Of a stretch of DNA of 64,000 bases, positions 17,007-27,529 are shown in pieces. The position numbers and the translations under genes are program-made. The stretch is from Billgrantia lactosivorans (GTDB lineage: Bacteria > Pseudomonadota > Gammaproteobacteria > Pseudomonadales > Halomonadaceae): the NCBI RefSeq assembly GCF_003254665.1, contig NZ_QHGY01000001.1:1116001-1180000 (forward strand), written 5' to 3'. Every line of letters starts with the position of its first letter. The first letter of the stretch is position 1. Below the pieces are notes generated by a model. The model saw only the letters and a program-made list of their open reading frames with translations. It was not told the DNA's origin and did no database searches.

Positions 17007-17190
17007 GTTCCATCACTGCCACCACACACCCATCGTAGCGACATATGCGGTTAACTTGCTTGCGATGGAAGATAGCTACAGCCATGTATGCACGAGTCGT
17101 GGCCAGGTTCCATTGCTTCCCGCCAGTAGAGCGACGGCAGAAAAACAGGCTATGCTGCATAGCAACATAGCGGCCATGACGGAGGTTGGA

Positions 17191-18123
17191 ATGGATGCAC
17201 TGGAGCTGGTTCCACTCGGAAGCTTGGAAATAGCAGTGCGCATCTGGCACCCCGACGCATCGAGAACCGTGGTCGTCTGGCATGGCTTGGCACGCCACGG
17301 TGGCGATTTCGAAGGTTTTGCCCGCGCGCTCGGGCCCGGATGGAGGGTACTGGCCCCCGACACGCCGGGGCGAGGGCTTTCGAGCTGGTCGCTCATGCCG
17401 GCGCAGGACTACCTTTATCACAACTACAAGAAGGTGGCGCTGGCCGTGCTGGACCACTTCGAGCTGGAGAAAGTGCCTTGGGTCGGCACCTCCATGGGTG
17501 GACTGCTGGGTATGCTGCTGGCAGCCGACCCCGAGAGCGCGCATCGTATCGAACGCCTGGTGCTCAATGACGTCGGCCCCGAATTGAACCCCCAGGGCCT
17601 GACGCAGCTGGCGCTCTATTTCGGCAGGCCGCATCGTTTCACCACCTTCGCCCAGCTACAAGCAGCGCTGACCGAGCATTATGCCGGTTTCGGCATTGAG
17701 AGCGAGGATGCCTGGCGTCAGTTGGCACTTGGCAGCGCACGGCGCCTGCCTGACGGCAGTTGGACCTATCATTACGACCCCCGCATTGCCGAACAATTTA
17801 TCCACGACACACCCCGGGACACCTGGGCAGACTGGCGAGCCATCCAGTGCCCACTGATGGCGATACGCGGTGCCGACTCGCCTTTGCTGGATGCCGAGAG
17901 CCTTCTGAAGATGGCCGAAGTACAACCCGCTCTGGTTACCCTGGAAGTGCACGGCTGCGGACACGCACCGATGCTCGACCGCGATAGCCAGGTCGCGCCC
18001 ATTGCCGAATTTCTCACCCGCCCCCACCGCAGCCCCCGGCGCTATTCAGAAAGTTGGTGGCAGCGGTTTCTTGCCTGGGCGAGGCAGGGAAAACCTCTCA
18101 AGGGCACCGACTCGTCAACTTAG
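17191..18123 (+). CDS. Alpha/beta hydrolase
   Basis: 310-aa alpha/beta-fold hydrolase. The oxyanion strand is VVVWHGLARHGGDFEGFA, the nucleophile elbow GTSMGG contains the catalytic Ser, and a late His lies in GCGHAPML. Substrate unknown; it resembles esterase/haloperoxidase-type members. GGAGG at 17181 fixes the start at 17191; earlier ATGs lack a site. The gene and its leader look less GC-rich than the neighbours and lie between two related 3' ends (16956-17006 and 18150), so it may be an insertion. Confidence 0.82.
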   Translation: MDALELVPLGSLEIAVRIWHPDASRTVVVWHGLARHGGDFEGFARALGPGWRVLAPDTPGRGLSSWSLMPAQDYLYHNYKKVALAVLDHFELEKVPWVGTSMGGLLGMLLAADPESAHRIERLVLNDVGPELNPQGLTQLALYFGRPHRFTTFAQLQAALTEHYAGFGIESEDAWRQLALGSARRLPDGSWTYHYDPRIAEQFIHDTPRDTWADWRAIQCPLMAIRGADSPLLDAESLLKMAEVQPALVTLEVHGCGHAPMLDRDSQVAPIAEFLTRPHRSPRRYSESWWQRFLAWARQGKPLKGTDSST

Positions 18124-18149
18124 TTGGCATCTCGCTGGGGCGACACTGA

Positions 18150-18557
18150 TCAGTCCGAGCGCGGCCGGCTGCGCAGTATTCGTCCTTCGGGCTGCACCTC
18201 GATCCGCCCCCCACTGCCGGAACCCACCACGTCGTCGCGCCACATCTCGCCGCGCTCTTGGGAAGCTACCGGAGCGGGGCGTGGTGGCACGGCGGGTGTC
18301 GGCGCATGCCCCCAGTTGGGGTTCGGGTCGAAGAGCGATGGGGGCAGCTCGATGACGAAGGAGGGGTCGTGTCGCCTGCGCTGCCGCCAGTGCTCGCGCT
18401 GCCATGCGAAGGGTTGAAGGACCGGCTGCCAGGCGGAGAACGCCGGCGCGTGGCGCGGCTCACCCGGCGCAGCCCAGGCGGCGGCACCCGCGGCACAGCA
18501 ACCCACCATAGCCATGATGCAAGCGCGTACCCGATCGGCTCCCACCGACTGCTTCAT
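18150..18557 (-). CDS. Secreted hypothetical protein, Pro/Arg-rich
   Basis: 135-aa protein, not recognised. It has an N-terminal signal peptide (hydrophobic MAMVGCCAAGAAAWA) and then a Trp, Pro and Arg-rich mature part with no known motif. GGGAGGG precedes the start at good distance, so it is probably real. A homologous 3' end fragment is found 1.1 kb away on the same strand. Confidence 0.6.
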   Translation of the reverse strand: MKQSVGADRVRACIMAMVGCCAAGAAAWAAPGEPRHAPAFSAWQPVLQPFAWQREHWRQRRRHDPSFVIELPPSLFDPNPNWGHAPTPAVPPRPAPVASQERGEMWRDDVVGSGSGGRIEVQPEGRILRSRPRSD

Positions 18558-18636
18558 GGTTATGCCCTCCCGCGTTCACCGTCATACTCGGCATGCCTGC
18601 CTCAGGCCTCCAGTATAGGCAGGAAGCCGCCCAAGG

Positions 18637-20532
<1,896 letters not shown>

Positions 20533-20580
20533 GACGGCTCCGGTGCGTTTTACCGAAACCATACAAACCGCGTACCAGCG

Positions 20581-20631
20581 ACGAAAATTCGTCGACGCAG
20601 CAACGAGATATCGTAAATGACGAAATATCGT
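20581..20631. promoter_or_regulatory. Three enhancer palindromes ACGA-N4-TCGT
   Basis: Three 12-bp sites with perfect arms lie at 20581-20592, 20603-20614 and 20620-20631 (ACGAAAATTCGT, ACGAGATATCGT, ACGAAATATCGT). They are 115-155 bp upstream of the predicted sigma54 start, a normal enhancer distance. They also lie close to the activator's own start and could give autoregulation. Confidence 0.78.
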
Positions 20632-20713
20632 CGCCCACCCGGATCCTCCACGTACCAGATCGGGCAAATGCAACGAACTGAAGACAAAGCAAAAAGTCAC
20701 CCACTCTCCGCGA

Positions 20714-20729
20714 TGGCACGCCTCTGGCT
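20714..20729 (+). promoter_or_regulatory. Sigma54 promoter of the cyanate operon
   Basis: TGGCACGCCTCTGGCT matches TGGCACG-N4-TTGCW with a single mismatch and correct GG/GC spacing. The predicted start is near 20741, 80 bp ahead of the binding-protein gene. Confidence 0.78.
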
Positions 20730-20820
20730 TGGAGATGCTGGAATGCCGGCACGCCTTGTCCCCATGCACCAGGTCAGTGCAGGCAACCGACTTCCCCGCG
20801 CACTCGAGGTGAACAACGAC

Positions 20821-22215
20821 ATGAACAACGATCACAACAGTCTGGGAAACCCATTCGACCATCGCCAGTCGCTGATCCACGCCCGTCATTGCGGCTGCGA
20901 AGAGTGCAACCAAGGCGCTCGCGCCGCTACCGGCAGCGGCGCCGACATCCCACACGACAGCGAAGCGATGATGGACCGCATGGTCGAGAGCGCCCTGGTC
21001 CGCGGCATGTTCGGCCATAGCGACATGCATCGGCGCCAGTTCATGAAGCTGGTCGGCGGCGGTACCGTGGCCGCGGCCCTGGCGAGCCTGCTGCCCATGG
21101 ACGCCATCAAGGCCGCCGTGAAGGAGGATCTCGGCCCACTGGAGAAGACCCGGCTCGACGTCGGCTTCGTGCCGATCACCTGCGCCACGCCGATCATCAT
21201 GGCGCATCCCATGGGTTTCTATGAGCGCTACGGGCTCGACGTCAGCGTGATCAAGACTGCCGGTTGGGCAGTGGCCCGCGACAAGTCGCTCAACCGTGAG
21301 TACGACGCCGCGCACATGCTCACCCCGATGCCACTGGCCATGACCCTGGGCGCCGGTTCCAGCCCCGAGCACTTCATCATGCCAGCGGTGGAGAACATCA
21401 ACGGCCAGGCGATAGTGCTGCACAACGACCATCAGGACAAGCGCGCCCCGCAGCAGTGGAAGGGCTTCACCTTCGGTGTGCCCTTCGAGTACTCGATGCA
21501 CAACTTCCTGCTGCGCTACTACGTCGCCGAGCACGGCCTCGATCCCGACCAGGACCTCCAGATCCGGGTGATCCCGCCGCCCGAGATGGTCGCCAACCTG
21601 CGTGCCGGAAATATCGACGGTTTCCTCTCGCCCGACCCGTTCAATCAGCGTGCGGTGTTCGAGCGCATTGGCTTCATCCACCTGCTGACCAAGGAGATCT
21701 GGGACGGCCACCCCTGCTGCGCCTTTGCCACCAGTGCGCGCTTCGCCCGCGAGAACCCCAACACCTACGGCGCACTGCTGCGCTCGATCGTCGATGCCAC
21801 CCAGTACTCGTCGAACCCGGAAAACCGCAAGGAGATCGCCGAAGCGATTGCTCCCACGAATTACCTCAACCAGCCGGCGTCGGTGATCGAGCAGGTACTC
21901 ACCGGACGTTTCGCCGACGGACTGGGCAACGTGCAGAACGTGCCCGACCGCATCGACTTTGACCCCTTTCCCTGGCAATCGATGGCGGTATGGATCCTCA
22001 CCCAAATGAAACGCTGGGGCTACATCGAAGACCACGTTGATTATCAACAGGTCGCCCGCGATGTCTACCTCGCCACCGAGACCCGCGAGGTGATGCGTGA
22101 ACTGGGCTACGACGCGCCGGACGAGAACGCTCGAAATTTCGAAATCATGGGCAAGACCTTCGACTACACCCAACCCGAAGCCTACGTCGAGAGCTTCGCG
22201 ATACGGAGGAGCTGA
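20821..22215 (+). CDS. ABC transporter substrate-binding protein, nitrate/cyanate type
   Basis: 464-aa NrtA/CmpA-family periplasmic binding protein, probably for cyanate given the linked cyanase. A twin-arginine signal ([12 protein letters not shown], then a hydrophobic stretch) lies about 75 residues in, preceded by an unusual hydrophilic leader with HCGCEECN. The binding domain runs from [17 protein letters not shown] to the end. GAGGTGA lies 8 bp before the ATG at 20821. First gene of a four-gene operon. Confidence 0.88.
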   Translation: MNNDHNSLGNPFDHRQSLIHARHCGCEECNQGARAATGSGADIPHDSEAMMDRMVESALVRGMFGHSDMHRRQFMKLVGGGTVAAALASLLPMDAIKAAVKEDLGPLEKTRLDVGFVPITCATPIIMAHPMGFYERYGLDVSVIKTAGWAVARDKSLNREYDAAHMLTPMPLAMTLGAGSSPEHFIMPAVENINGQAIVLHNDHQDKRAPQQWKGFTFGVPFEYSMHNFLLRYYVAEHGLDPDQDLQIRVIPPPEMVANLRAGNIDGFLSPDPFNQRAVFERIGFIHLLTKEIWDGHPCCAFATSARFARENPNTYGALLRSIVDATQYSSNPENRKEIAEAIAPTNYLNQPASVIEQVLTGRFADGLGNVQNVPDRIDFDPFPWQSMAVWILTQMKRWGYIEDHVDYQQVARDVYLATETREVMRELGYDAPDENARNFEIMGKTFDYTQPEAYVESFAIRRS

Positions 22216-22216
22216 C

Positions 22217-23074
22217 ATGGACCGCACCACTACCGAATGGAACCTGAGCCTCAATGTCAGGGCGACGGTGCTGGCCGTGCTGTTGCTGGTAGTCGGCCTG
22301 GGCCTGTGGGAAGGCCTCGATCGCGCACCCTTGCTGGGCGGCGGTGGAGAGCTCAGCGAGTACGAGATGCTGATGGGCGGCGCTGACGAGAGGGCACGGA
22401 TGCCGCCGCCCTCAGCCATCATTGAACGCGCCTGGACCGAGCTCTCCAACCCCTTCTACGATGCCGGCCCCAACGACAAGGGTATCGGTATCCAGCTCGG
22501 CTATTCACTGTTTCGAGTCCTTTCGGGCTACCTGGCCGCAGCCATGATCGCCATTCCCGTGGGCTTTCTGATCGGCATGTCACCGCTGATGTACAAGGCG
22601 CTCAACCCCTACATACAGGTGCTACGCCCCATCTCACCGCTGGCGTGGATGCCCTTGGCGCTGTTCATCATCCGCGACTCCGAGGCCTCGGCGATCTTCG
22701 TGATTTTTATCTGCTCGATCTGGCCGATGCTGCTCAATACCGCCTTCGGTGTGGCCGGCGTACGCCGCGATTGGGTCAATGTGGCCCGTACCCACGAGCT
22801 GTCGCCATTGAAGACGGCCTTCAAGGTCATCCTGCCCGCCGCGGCCCCCACCATCCTCACCGGCATGCGCATCTCCATCGGCATTGCCTGGCTGGTGATC
22901 GTCGCCGCCGAGATGCTCGTGGGCGGCACCGGCATCGGCTACTACGTGTGGAACGAATGGAACAACCTCGACCTGACCAGCGTAATCTTCTCGATCCTGA
23001 TGATCGGCGTGGTAGGCATGCTGCTCGATCTTGCCCTCTCATCGATCGCCCGACTGGTCACCTACCAGGAGTAA
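22217..23074 (+). CDS. ABC transporter permease, nitrate/cyanate type
   Basis: 285-aa inner-membrane permease of the NrtB/SsuC type. About six hydrophobic segments are seen, with the binding-protein-dependent transport motif around [22 protein letters not shown] (EAA loop, which contacts the ATPase). GGAGGA precedes the start, which lies just after the binding-protein stop. It forms the membrane channel of the cyanate importer. Confidence 0.9.
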   Translation: MDRTTTEWNLSLNVRATVLAVLLLVVGLGLWEGLDRAPLLGGGGELSEYEMLMGGADERARMPPPSAIIERAWTELSNPFYDAGPNDKGIGIQLGYSLFRVLSGYLAAAMIAIPVGFLIGMSPLMYKALNPYIQVLRPISPLAWMPLALFIIRDSEASAIFVIFICSIWPMLLNTAFGVAGVRRDWVNVARTHELSPLKTAFKVILPAAAPTILTGMRISIGIAWLVIVAAEMLVGGTGIGYYVWNEWNNLDLTSVIFSILMIGVVGMLLDLALSSIARLVTYQE

Positions 23075-23079
23075 GCGCC

Positions 23080-24033
23080 ATGACTCATGCCTTCGTGGAA
23101 GTCCAGCAGGCCGCCAAGCGCTTTCCCGGCAACAAGGGAAGCCCCGACCTCACGGTATTCGAGAACGTCAGTTTCCAGCTGCAGAAGGGGGAATTCGTCT
23201 GCATCATCGGCCATTCCGGCTGTGGCAAGTCGACCATCATGAACGCCCTGGCAGGACTCGACAGCCTTAGCGACGGCGCCATGATCATGGATGGTCGCGA
23301 GATCGGCGGCCCCAGCCTCGAGCGGGGCGTGGTATTCCAGAACTACAGCCTGCTGCCCTGGCTGACGGCGCTGGAAAACGTGCGTTTCGGCGTGCGTGCC
23401 CGCTGGAAGGAGTGGGATGAGCGCCAGGTCACCGAGCACAGCCTGCGCTACCTGCAGATGGTCGGCCTGAAGGACGTGATCACGCGCAAGCCGGCCCAGC
23501 TTTCCGGCGGGATGCGCCAGCGCGTGAGCATCGCCCGGGCGTTCGCCACCAGGCCAGAACTACTGCTGCTCGACGAACCTTTCGGTGCGCTGGACGCGCT
23601 CACCCGTGGCGTAATCCAGGACGAGCTGCTCAAGATCTGGAGTCAGGATCGCCAGACGGTATTCATGATTACCCACGACGTCGACGAGGCGATCCTGCTG
23701 GCCGACCGCATCCTGCTGATGACCAACGGACCCGAAGCGCGCATCGCCGAAGCCGTGGAGATCGACCTGCCGAGGCCACGCTCACGGGGCGAGATCGTCA
23801 AGCATCCGCACTTCTATGCCCTGCGCAACTACCTGGTCGACTTCCTGGTGAATCGGGCCAGCGAGCTACGCACCGCCAAACCCGATTCACGCGGCCTGCA
23901 CTACCCCCGGCAGGTCGACCCCATAGCCGAGGCGGCTGCCTCGGCCAGCTCCGGCAAGGCCGAAGGCCTGCCCACCGATCCAACCACCCATAAGCTGGTC
24001 AGCTTCACTCCCAAGGAGACCCACCATGGATAA
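23080..24033 (+). CDS. ABC transporter ATP-binding protein, nitrate/cyanate type
   Basis: 317-aa ATPase of the NrtD/SsuB/TauB group. Walker A is GHSGCGKST, the signature is LSGGMRQRVSIARA and Walker B is LLLLDEPFGALD. It is some 40-50 aa longer than usual, with a C-terminal Ala/Ser/Pro tail ending KETHHG and no clear domain. It overlaps the cyanase gene by 8 bp. Confidence 0.92.
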   Translation: MTHAFVEVQQAAKRFPGNKGSPDLTVFENVSFQLQKGEFVCIIGHSGCGKSTIMNALAGLDSLSDGAMIMDGREIGGPSLERGVVFQNYSLLPWLTALENVRFGVRARWKEWDERQVTEHSLRYLQMVGLKDVITRKPAQLSGGMRQRVSIARAFATRPELLLLDEPFGALDALTRGVIQDELLKIWSQDRQTVFMITHDVDEAILLADRILLMTNGPEARIAEAVEIDLPRPRSRGEIVKHPHFYALRNYLVDFLVNRASELRTAKPDSRGLHYPRQVDPIAEAAASASSGKAEGLPTDPTTHKLVSFTPKETHHG

Positions 24034-24466
24034 GCTCGAAATGCGCCATACCCTACTCGCCGCCAAGGCCCGCAAGAAGCTGAGCTGGGACGAGATCGCC
24101 AGCGCCATCGGCATGTCGCCGGTATGGACGGCCTCGGCCTGCTACGGTATGAACAGCGCCAGCCAAACCGTGGCCCACAAGCTGTGCGACGTGCTCGAAG
24201 TGGAAAGCGACGTCGCCGAAGCGTTGCAGGCCTTTCCTGTCAAGGCCTGGGACGAGGCGATTCCACAGGATCCGTTCGTTTACCGGCTCTACGAGGTAGT
24301 GGGTGTCTATGGCGAAACGCTCAAGGACGTGGTTCAGGAGAAGTTCGGCGACGGCATCATGAGCGCCATCGATTTCACCATGGATGTCGACAAGGTAGAG
24401 GACCCCAAGGGCGACCGGGTACTACTGACGCTCAACGGCAAGTTCCTGCCCTACAAGGCCTGGTAG
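24026..24466 (+). CDS. cynS: Cyanate hydratase (cyanase)
   Basis: 146-aa decameric enzyme that converts cyanate and bicarbonate to CO2 and carbamate, which breaks down to ammonia. The N-terminal HTH-like domain is followed by the catalytic domain with Arg87, Glu90 (YRLYE) and Ser113 (IMSAID), the counterparts of E. coli Arg96, Glu99 and Ser122. AAGGAG precedes the ATG. Co-transcribed with the importer genes. No carbonic anhydrase (cynT) gene is beside it. Confidence 0.97.
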   Translation: MDKLEMRHTLLAAKARKKLSWDEIASAIGMSPVWTASACYGMNSASQTVAHKLCDVLEVESDVAEALQAFPVKAWDEAIPQDPFVYRLYEVVGVYGETLKDVVQEKFGDGIMSAIDFTMDVDKVEDPKGDRVLLTLNGKFLPYKAW

Positions 24467-24477
24467 GAATTGCTGGA

Positions 24478-24506
24478 AGCCGTGCTCGCCTGCCGGCGAG
24501 GCGGCT
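24478..24506 (+). terminator. Possible terminator after cynS
   Basis: A strong stem-loop (GCCGtgCTCGCC-TGCC-GGCGAGgCGGC) begins 12 bp after the cynS stop. It is followed by TCCTTC rather than a T-run, so it may be only weakly terminating; it also lies at the end of the convergent kinase gene. Confidence 0.5.
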
Positions 24507-24509
24507 CCT

Positions 24510-25349
24510 TCAACCCCGTTCGGTCCTGGCGACTGCTCGCTCTACCCCGCCACGATAGCCGCCACCGAACAGCAGCAGGTGGTTGAGCAGCGGGTAGAGC
24601 TGGAACAGCGCCTCGCGCCGCGGCCAGTCGGCCGGCGTGCTGCCGTCCCAGTAGGCCTCGAAGAAGGCCGCACCGGGCGAACCGAACAGCGTCAGCATGG
24701 CCAGGTCCACCTCGGGGTAGTGGCGGTACACCGCCGGGTCGAGGATCGCCGGCCCCCGCGGCGTGTGGAGCACATTGCCCGCCCACAGGTCGCCGTGCAG
24801 CAGGCTCGCCGGCGCGTCGGGCAGCCAGGTTTCCAGGCCCTCCGCCAGCGCTTCGATGCGCCCGCGCAGCCGGTCGTCCAACAACCCGCGCTCGTGGCAG
24901 GCCCGGGCCAGCGGCAGCAGGCGGCGCTCGCGCTGGAAGGCACGTCCGTCGGCGAACGGCGCATTGGCCTGCGGCGTACGCCCGCAAGCGTTGTCCCGCG
25001 GCCAGCCATGCTCGGCGGCGGTGTGGGCGTGCAGCTGGCGCAGCCCCTCGCCCAGCGCCGCCGCCGAGCGCGGCGTGCGCGAGCCCGTCTCCAGCGCCTC
25101 CATCACCAGCCAGCCGTCACCCAGCGCCAGCACCTCGGGCACGATCAGCGGGCTCGCGGCATCGCGCAGGGCCTCGAGACCCTCGGCCTCACCGGCCAGG
25201 CGCCCGGGGTCGTCGCGCTTGGCCACGACCGGCCCCCGCGACGTCTCGAGCCGGTAGACGGCGGCGATATCGCCGCCCCCGAGCGGATGTGACGGCCCCA
25301 TGGGCGAGAGCCCCGTGGCTTCCAGCAGTGCGTCGAGTGTCGTGTCCAT
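24510..25349 (-). CDS. Fructosamine kinase family protein
   Basis: 279-aa kinase-like protein of the fructosamine/ketosamine-3-kinase family, which phosphorylates sugar-amine adducts for protein deglycation. The catalytic loop is LLHGDLWAGNVL, followed by the metal-binding ILDPAVYRHYPEVDLAM. Length fits the bacterial YniA-type members. The start at 25349 has GGGGGA upstream; a longer frame to 25427 would run into the terminator of the fasciclin gene and is rejected. Confidence 0.88.
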   Translation of the reverse strand: MDTTLDALLEATGLSPMGPSHPLGGGDIAAVYRLETSRGPVVAKRDDPGRLAGEAEGLEALRDAASPLIVPEVLALGDGWLVMEALETGSRTPRSAAALGEGLRQLHAHTAAEHGWPRDNACGRTPQANAPFADGRAFQRERRLLPLARACHERGLLDDRLRGRIEALAEGLETWLPDAPASLLHGDLWAGNVLHTPRGPAILDPAVYRHYPEVDLAMLTLFGSPGAAFFEAYWDGSTPADWPRREALFQLYPLLNHLLLFGGGYRGGVERAVARTERG

Positions 25350-25425
25350 GGCGTCCCCCTTGGCGCTCAGCTCGTTCGGGCAGAAGCCCTCCACCATGCC
25401 ATGCCCGGCGCCCTTGCCCAAGGCC

Positions 25426-25451
25426 AAAAAAAACCACCCCCGGAGGGGTGG
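25426..25451 (-). terminator. Terminator of the fasciclin gene
   Basis: CCACCCC-CGGA-GGGGTGG stem, followed on the minus strand by eight T residues. It lies 29 bp after the fasciclin stop. Confidence 0.93.
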
Positions 25452-25479
25452 CTAGTCGGGCACGGCGGGGATGACGCTG

Positions 25480-25986
25480 TCACTCGGGGATCAGCACGCT
25501 GTCGATTACATGGATGACGCCGTTGCTTGCCTCGATATCGGCCTGGATCACGTTGGCGTCGTTGATCATGACGCTGCCGTCCGAGCTGGAGATCGAGATG
25601 TCCTGCCCCTGTACGGTCGTCGCGCTGTCGAGCCCCATGGCATCCTCGGCCATGACCTTGCCTGACACGACATGGTAAGTGAGCACGGCCGCGAGCTGCT
25701 CGCGGTTCTCCGGCTCAAGCAGCTCGTCCACGGTGCCTTCCGGCAGCGCGGCAAATGCCTCGTCAGTGGGAGCGAAGACGGTGAACGGCCCGTCCCCCTT
25801 GAGGGTCTCGACCAGGTCGGCCGCTTCCAGCGCGGCGGCCAGCGTCTCGAACTGCCCTGCCGCCACGGCGGTATCGACGATGTCCTGCTTTTCGCCATGG
25901 CTATCGGCCTGCACCCCGCCAGCCAGCATGGCCCCCAGCATGCCCGCTCCCAGCCACCGGGCGGCAACCACTTGAAACGTCTTCAT
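25480..25986 (-). CDS. Secreted fasciclin-domain protein
   Basis: 168-aa exported protein with signal peptide (residues 1-28, cleavage near GVQADS) and one FAS1 domain: [26 protein letters not shown] (H1 box) and [17 protein letters not shown] (H2 region ending VLIPE). FAS1 proteins act in adhesion; the exact role here is unknown. A promoter-like TTGTGC-N17-TAGATT lies upstream. Single-gene unit with its own terminator. Confidence 0.92.
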   Translation of the reverse strand: MKTFQVVAARWLGAGMLGAMLAGGVQADSHGEKQDIVDTAVAAGQFETLAAALEAADLVETLKGDGPFTVFAPTDEAFAALPEGTVDELLEPENREQLAAVLTYHVVSGKVMAEDAMGLDSATTVQGQDISISSSDGSVMINDANVIQADIEASNGVIHVIDSVLIPE

Positions 25987-26219
25987 CGATGCGTTTCCTC
26001 ACAGTGTTGACTTGGTACCCCGGGCGGCCAGATCGCCGCCTTGTACGAAATCTAGATCATGTACAGCTATTGCACAATATTTATTTTTGCCCTCCGCCGG
26101 CCTCCTCTCGAGGGCTGACGCGGGCGGGGCCGGTGGCCACAATGGGACCAGGGCCATGCCCCCGGGCGCGACCCGGTGCGGCCTGGCCAGCGCCATGCCC
26201 ATGCGATAAGGAGAAAGAG

Positions 26220-26531
26220 ATGTACAAGCTTGCCTTCTACGTTCCGCTCGCGGAGGCCGACGCGGTCAAGGAAGCCGTGTTCGCCACCGGCGCGGGACGC
26301 ATCGGCGACTACGAGGCGTGCTGCTTCGAGACCCGCGGTAGCGGCCAGTTTCGCCCGCTCGCCGGCGCCAATCCGCACATCGGCACGGTGGGCGACCTGG
26401 AGCGGGTCGAGGAGCTCAAGGTGGAGCTGGTGTGCGAGGATGCGCTCATCCGCGATGCCGTCGACGCCCTGCGCCGTGCGCACCCCTACGAGGAGCCGGC
26501 CTACGACGTGTGGAAGCTGGAAGCCTTTTAG
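26220..26531 (+). CDS. NIF3/YqfO-like small protein
   Basis: 103-aa protein matching the stand-alone CutA-like domain that is inserted in YqfO/NIF3 proteins. Recognisable features are MYKLAFYVPLAEADAVKEAVF, a GAGRIGDYEACCF turn and the end HPYEEPAYDVW. Function is not established in the family; metal binding is suspected. AAGGAG sits 6 bp before the ATG. It converges with tal. Confidence 0.88.
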   Translation: MYKLAFYVPLAEADAVKEAVFATGAGRIGDYEACCFETRGSGQFRPLAGANPHIGTVGDLERVEELKVELVCEDALIRDAVDALRRAHPYEEPAYDVWKLEAF

Positions 26532-26544
26532 GCTGGCTTAGGCC

Positions 26545-27495
26545 TCACTCCAACCGCGCGGCGATGCGCCGCTCGAGCTGCTCCTGGTCCTCGGCGAAGC
26601 GGCGAATGCCTTCGGCCAACTTGTCGTTGGCCATGGCGTCCTGGTTGTGCTGCCAGCGGAACGTGGGCTCGGGGAGCGCCGCGGGGCGCTCGCCGGGGGC
26701 GGGGAAGGTCACCCGTGGCTCGACGTCGCCCTCCTGCGAGGCAAGCTCCTCCAGCAGCGCCGGGGAGATCGTCAGGCGATGACAGCCGGCCAGCGCCAGT
26801 ACCTGGCCGCTGGTGCGAAAGCTCGCCCCCATCACCACGGTGTCATAGCCACCACGACCGGCGCGCTCGCACACACCGCGCACGAACTCCACCCCGGGGT
26901 CTTCGTCCGGCGCGTACTCCTTGCCGGTCTCCTTCTTGTACCAGTCGGTGACCCGGCCGACGAACGGCGAGATCAGGAACACCCCGGCATCGAAGCAGGC
27001 CTGGGCCTGGGCGTCGCTGAACAACAGCGTGAGGTTGCAATTGATGCCCTCCCGCTCGAGTCGTTCGGCGGCGCGAATGCCCTCCCAGGTGGAAGCCAGC
27101 TTGATCAGCACCCGCTCGCGGCCGACGCCTCGCCGCTCGTACAGCTCGACCAGCTCATGGGCCTTGCGCACGCTGGCCGCGGTGTCGAAGGAGAGCTTGG
27201 CGGCCACTTCGGTGGATACTCGCCCCGGCACCAGCCGGGTGATTTCCGCCCCCTTGGCTACCGCCAGGCGGTCCACGGCGCGCTCGACCCGGGCCTGCAG
27301 GTCGCCGGCTTCGGCCATGACCGCGGCGAGCTCCTCGTCGATCAGCGCCTGGTAGCCCGGCAGATCGAAGGCCTTGAGCAGCAGCGAGGGATTGGTGGTG
27401 GCATCCTGCGGCCGGTAGCGACGAATGGCCTCGAGGTCGCCGGTGTCGGCGACGACCAGCGAATGTTGCTTGAGGGCGTCGAGTCGCGTCGTCAT
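26545..27495 (-). CDS. tal: Transaldolase
   Basis: 316-aa TalB-type transaldolase that moves a dihydroxyacetone unit between fructose-6-phosphate and erythrose-4-phosphate. The Schiff-base Lys is in [13 protein letters not shown], and [10 protein letters not shown] and [10 protein letters not shown] are conserved family blocks. The start is taken at ATG 27495, eight bases after AAGGAG, rather than the TTG two codons earlier. It is the last gene of the polyol operon and links xylulose-5-phosphate made by XylB to central carbon flow. Confidence 0.95.
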   Translation of the reverse strand: MTTRLDALKQHSLVVADTGDLEAIRRYRPQDATTNPSLLLKAFDLPGYQALIDEELAAVMAEAGDLQARVERAVDRLAVAKGAEITRLVPGRVSTEVAAKLSFDTAASVRKAHELVELYERRGVGRERVLIKLASTWEGIRAAERLEREGINCNLTLLFSDAQAQACFDAGVFLISPFVGRVTDWYKKETGKEYAPDEDPGVEFVRGVCERAGRGGYDTVVMGASFRTSGQVLALAGCHRLTISPALLEELASQEGDVEPRVTFPAPGERPAALPEPTFRWQHNQDAMANDKLAEGIRRFAEDQEQLERRIAARLE

Positions 27496-27529
27496 GGACA
27501 ATGCTCCTTAGGCTGAGGAAGGAAGGGAT

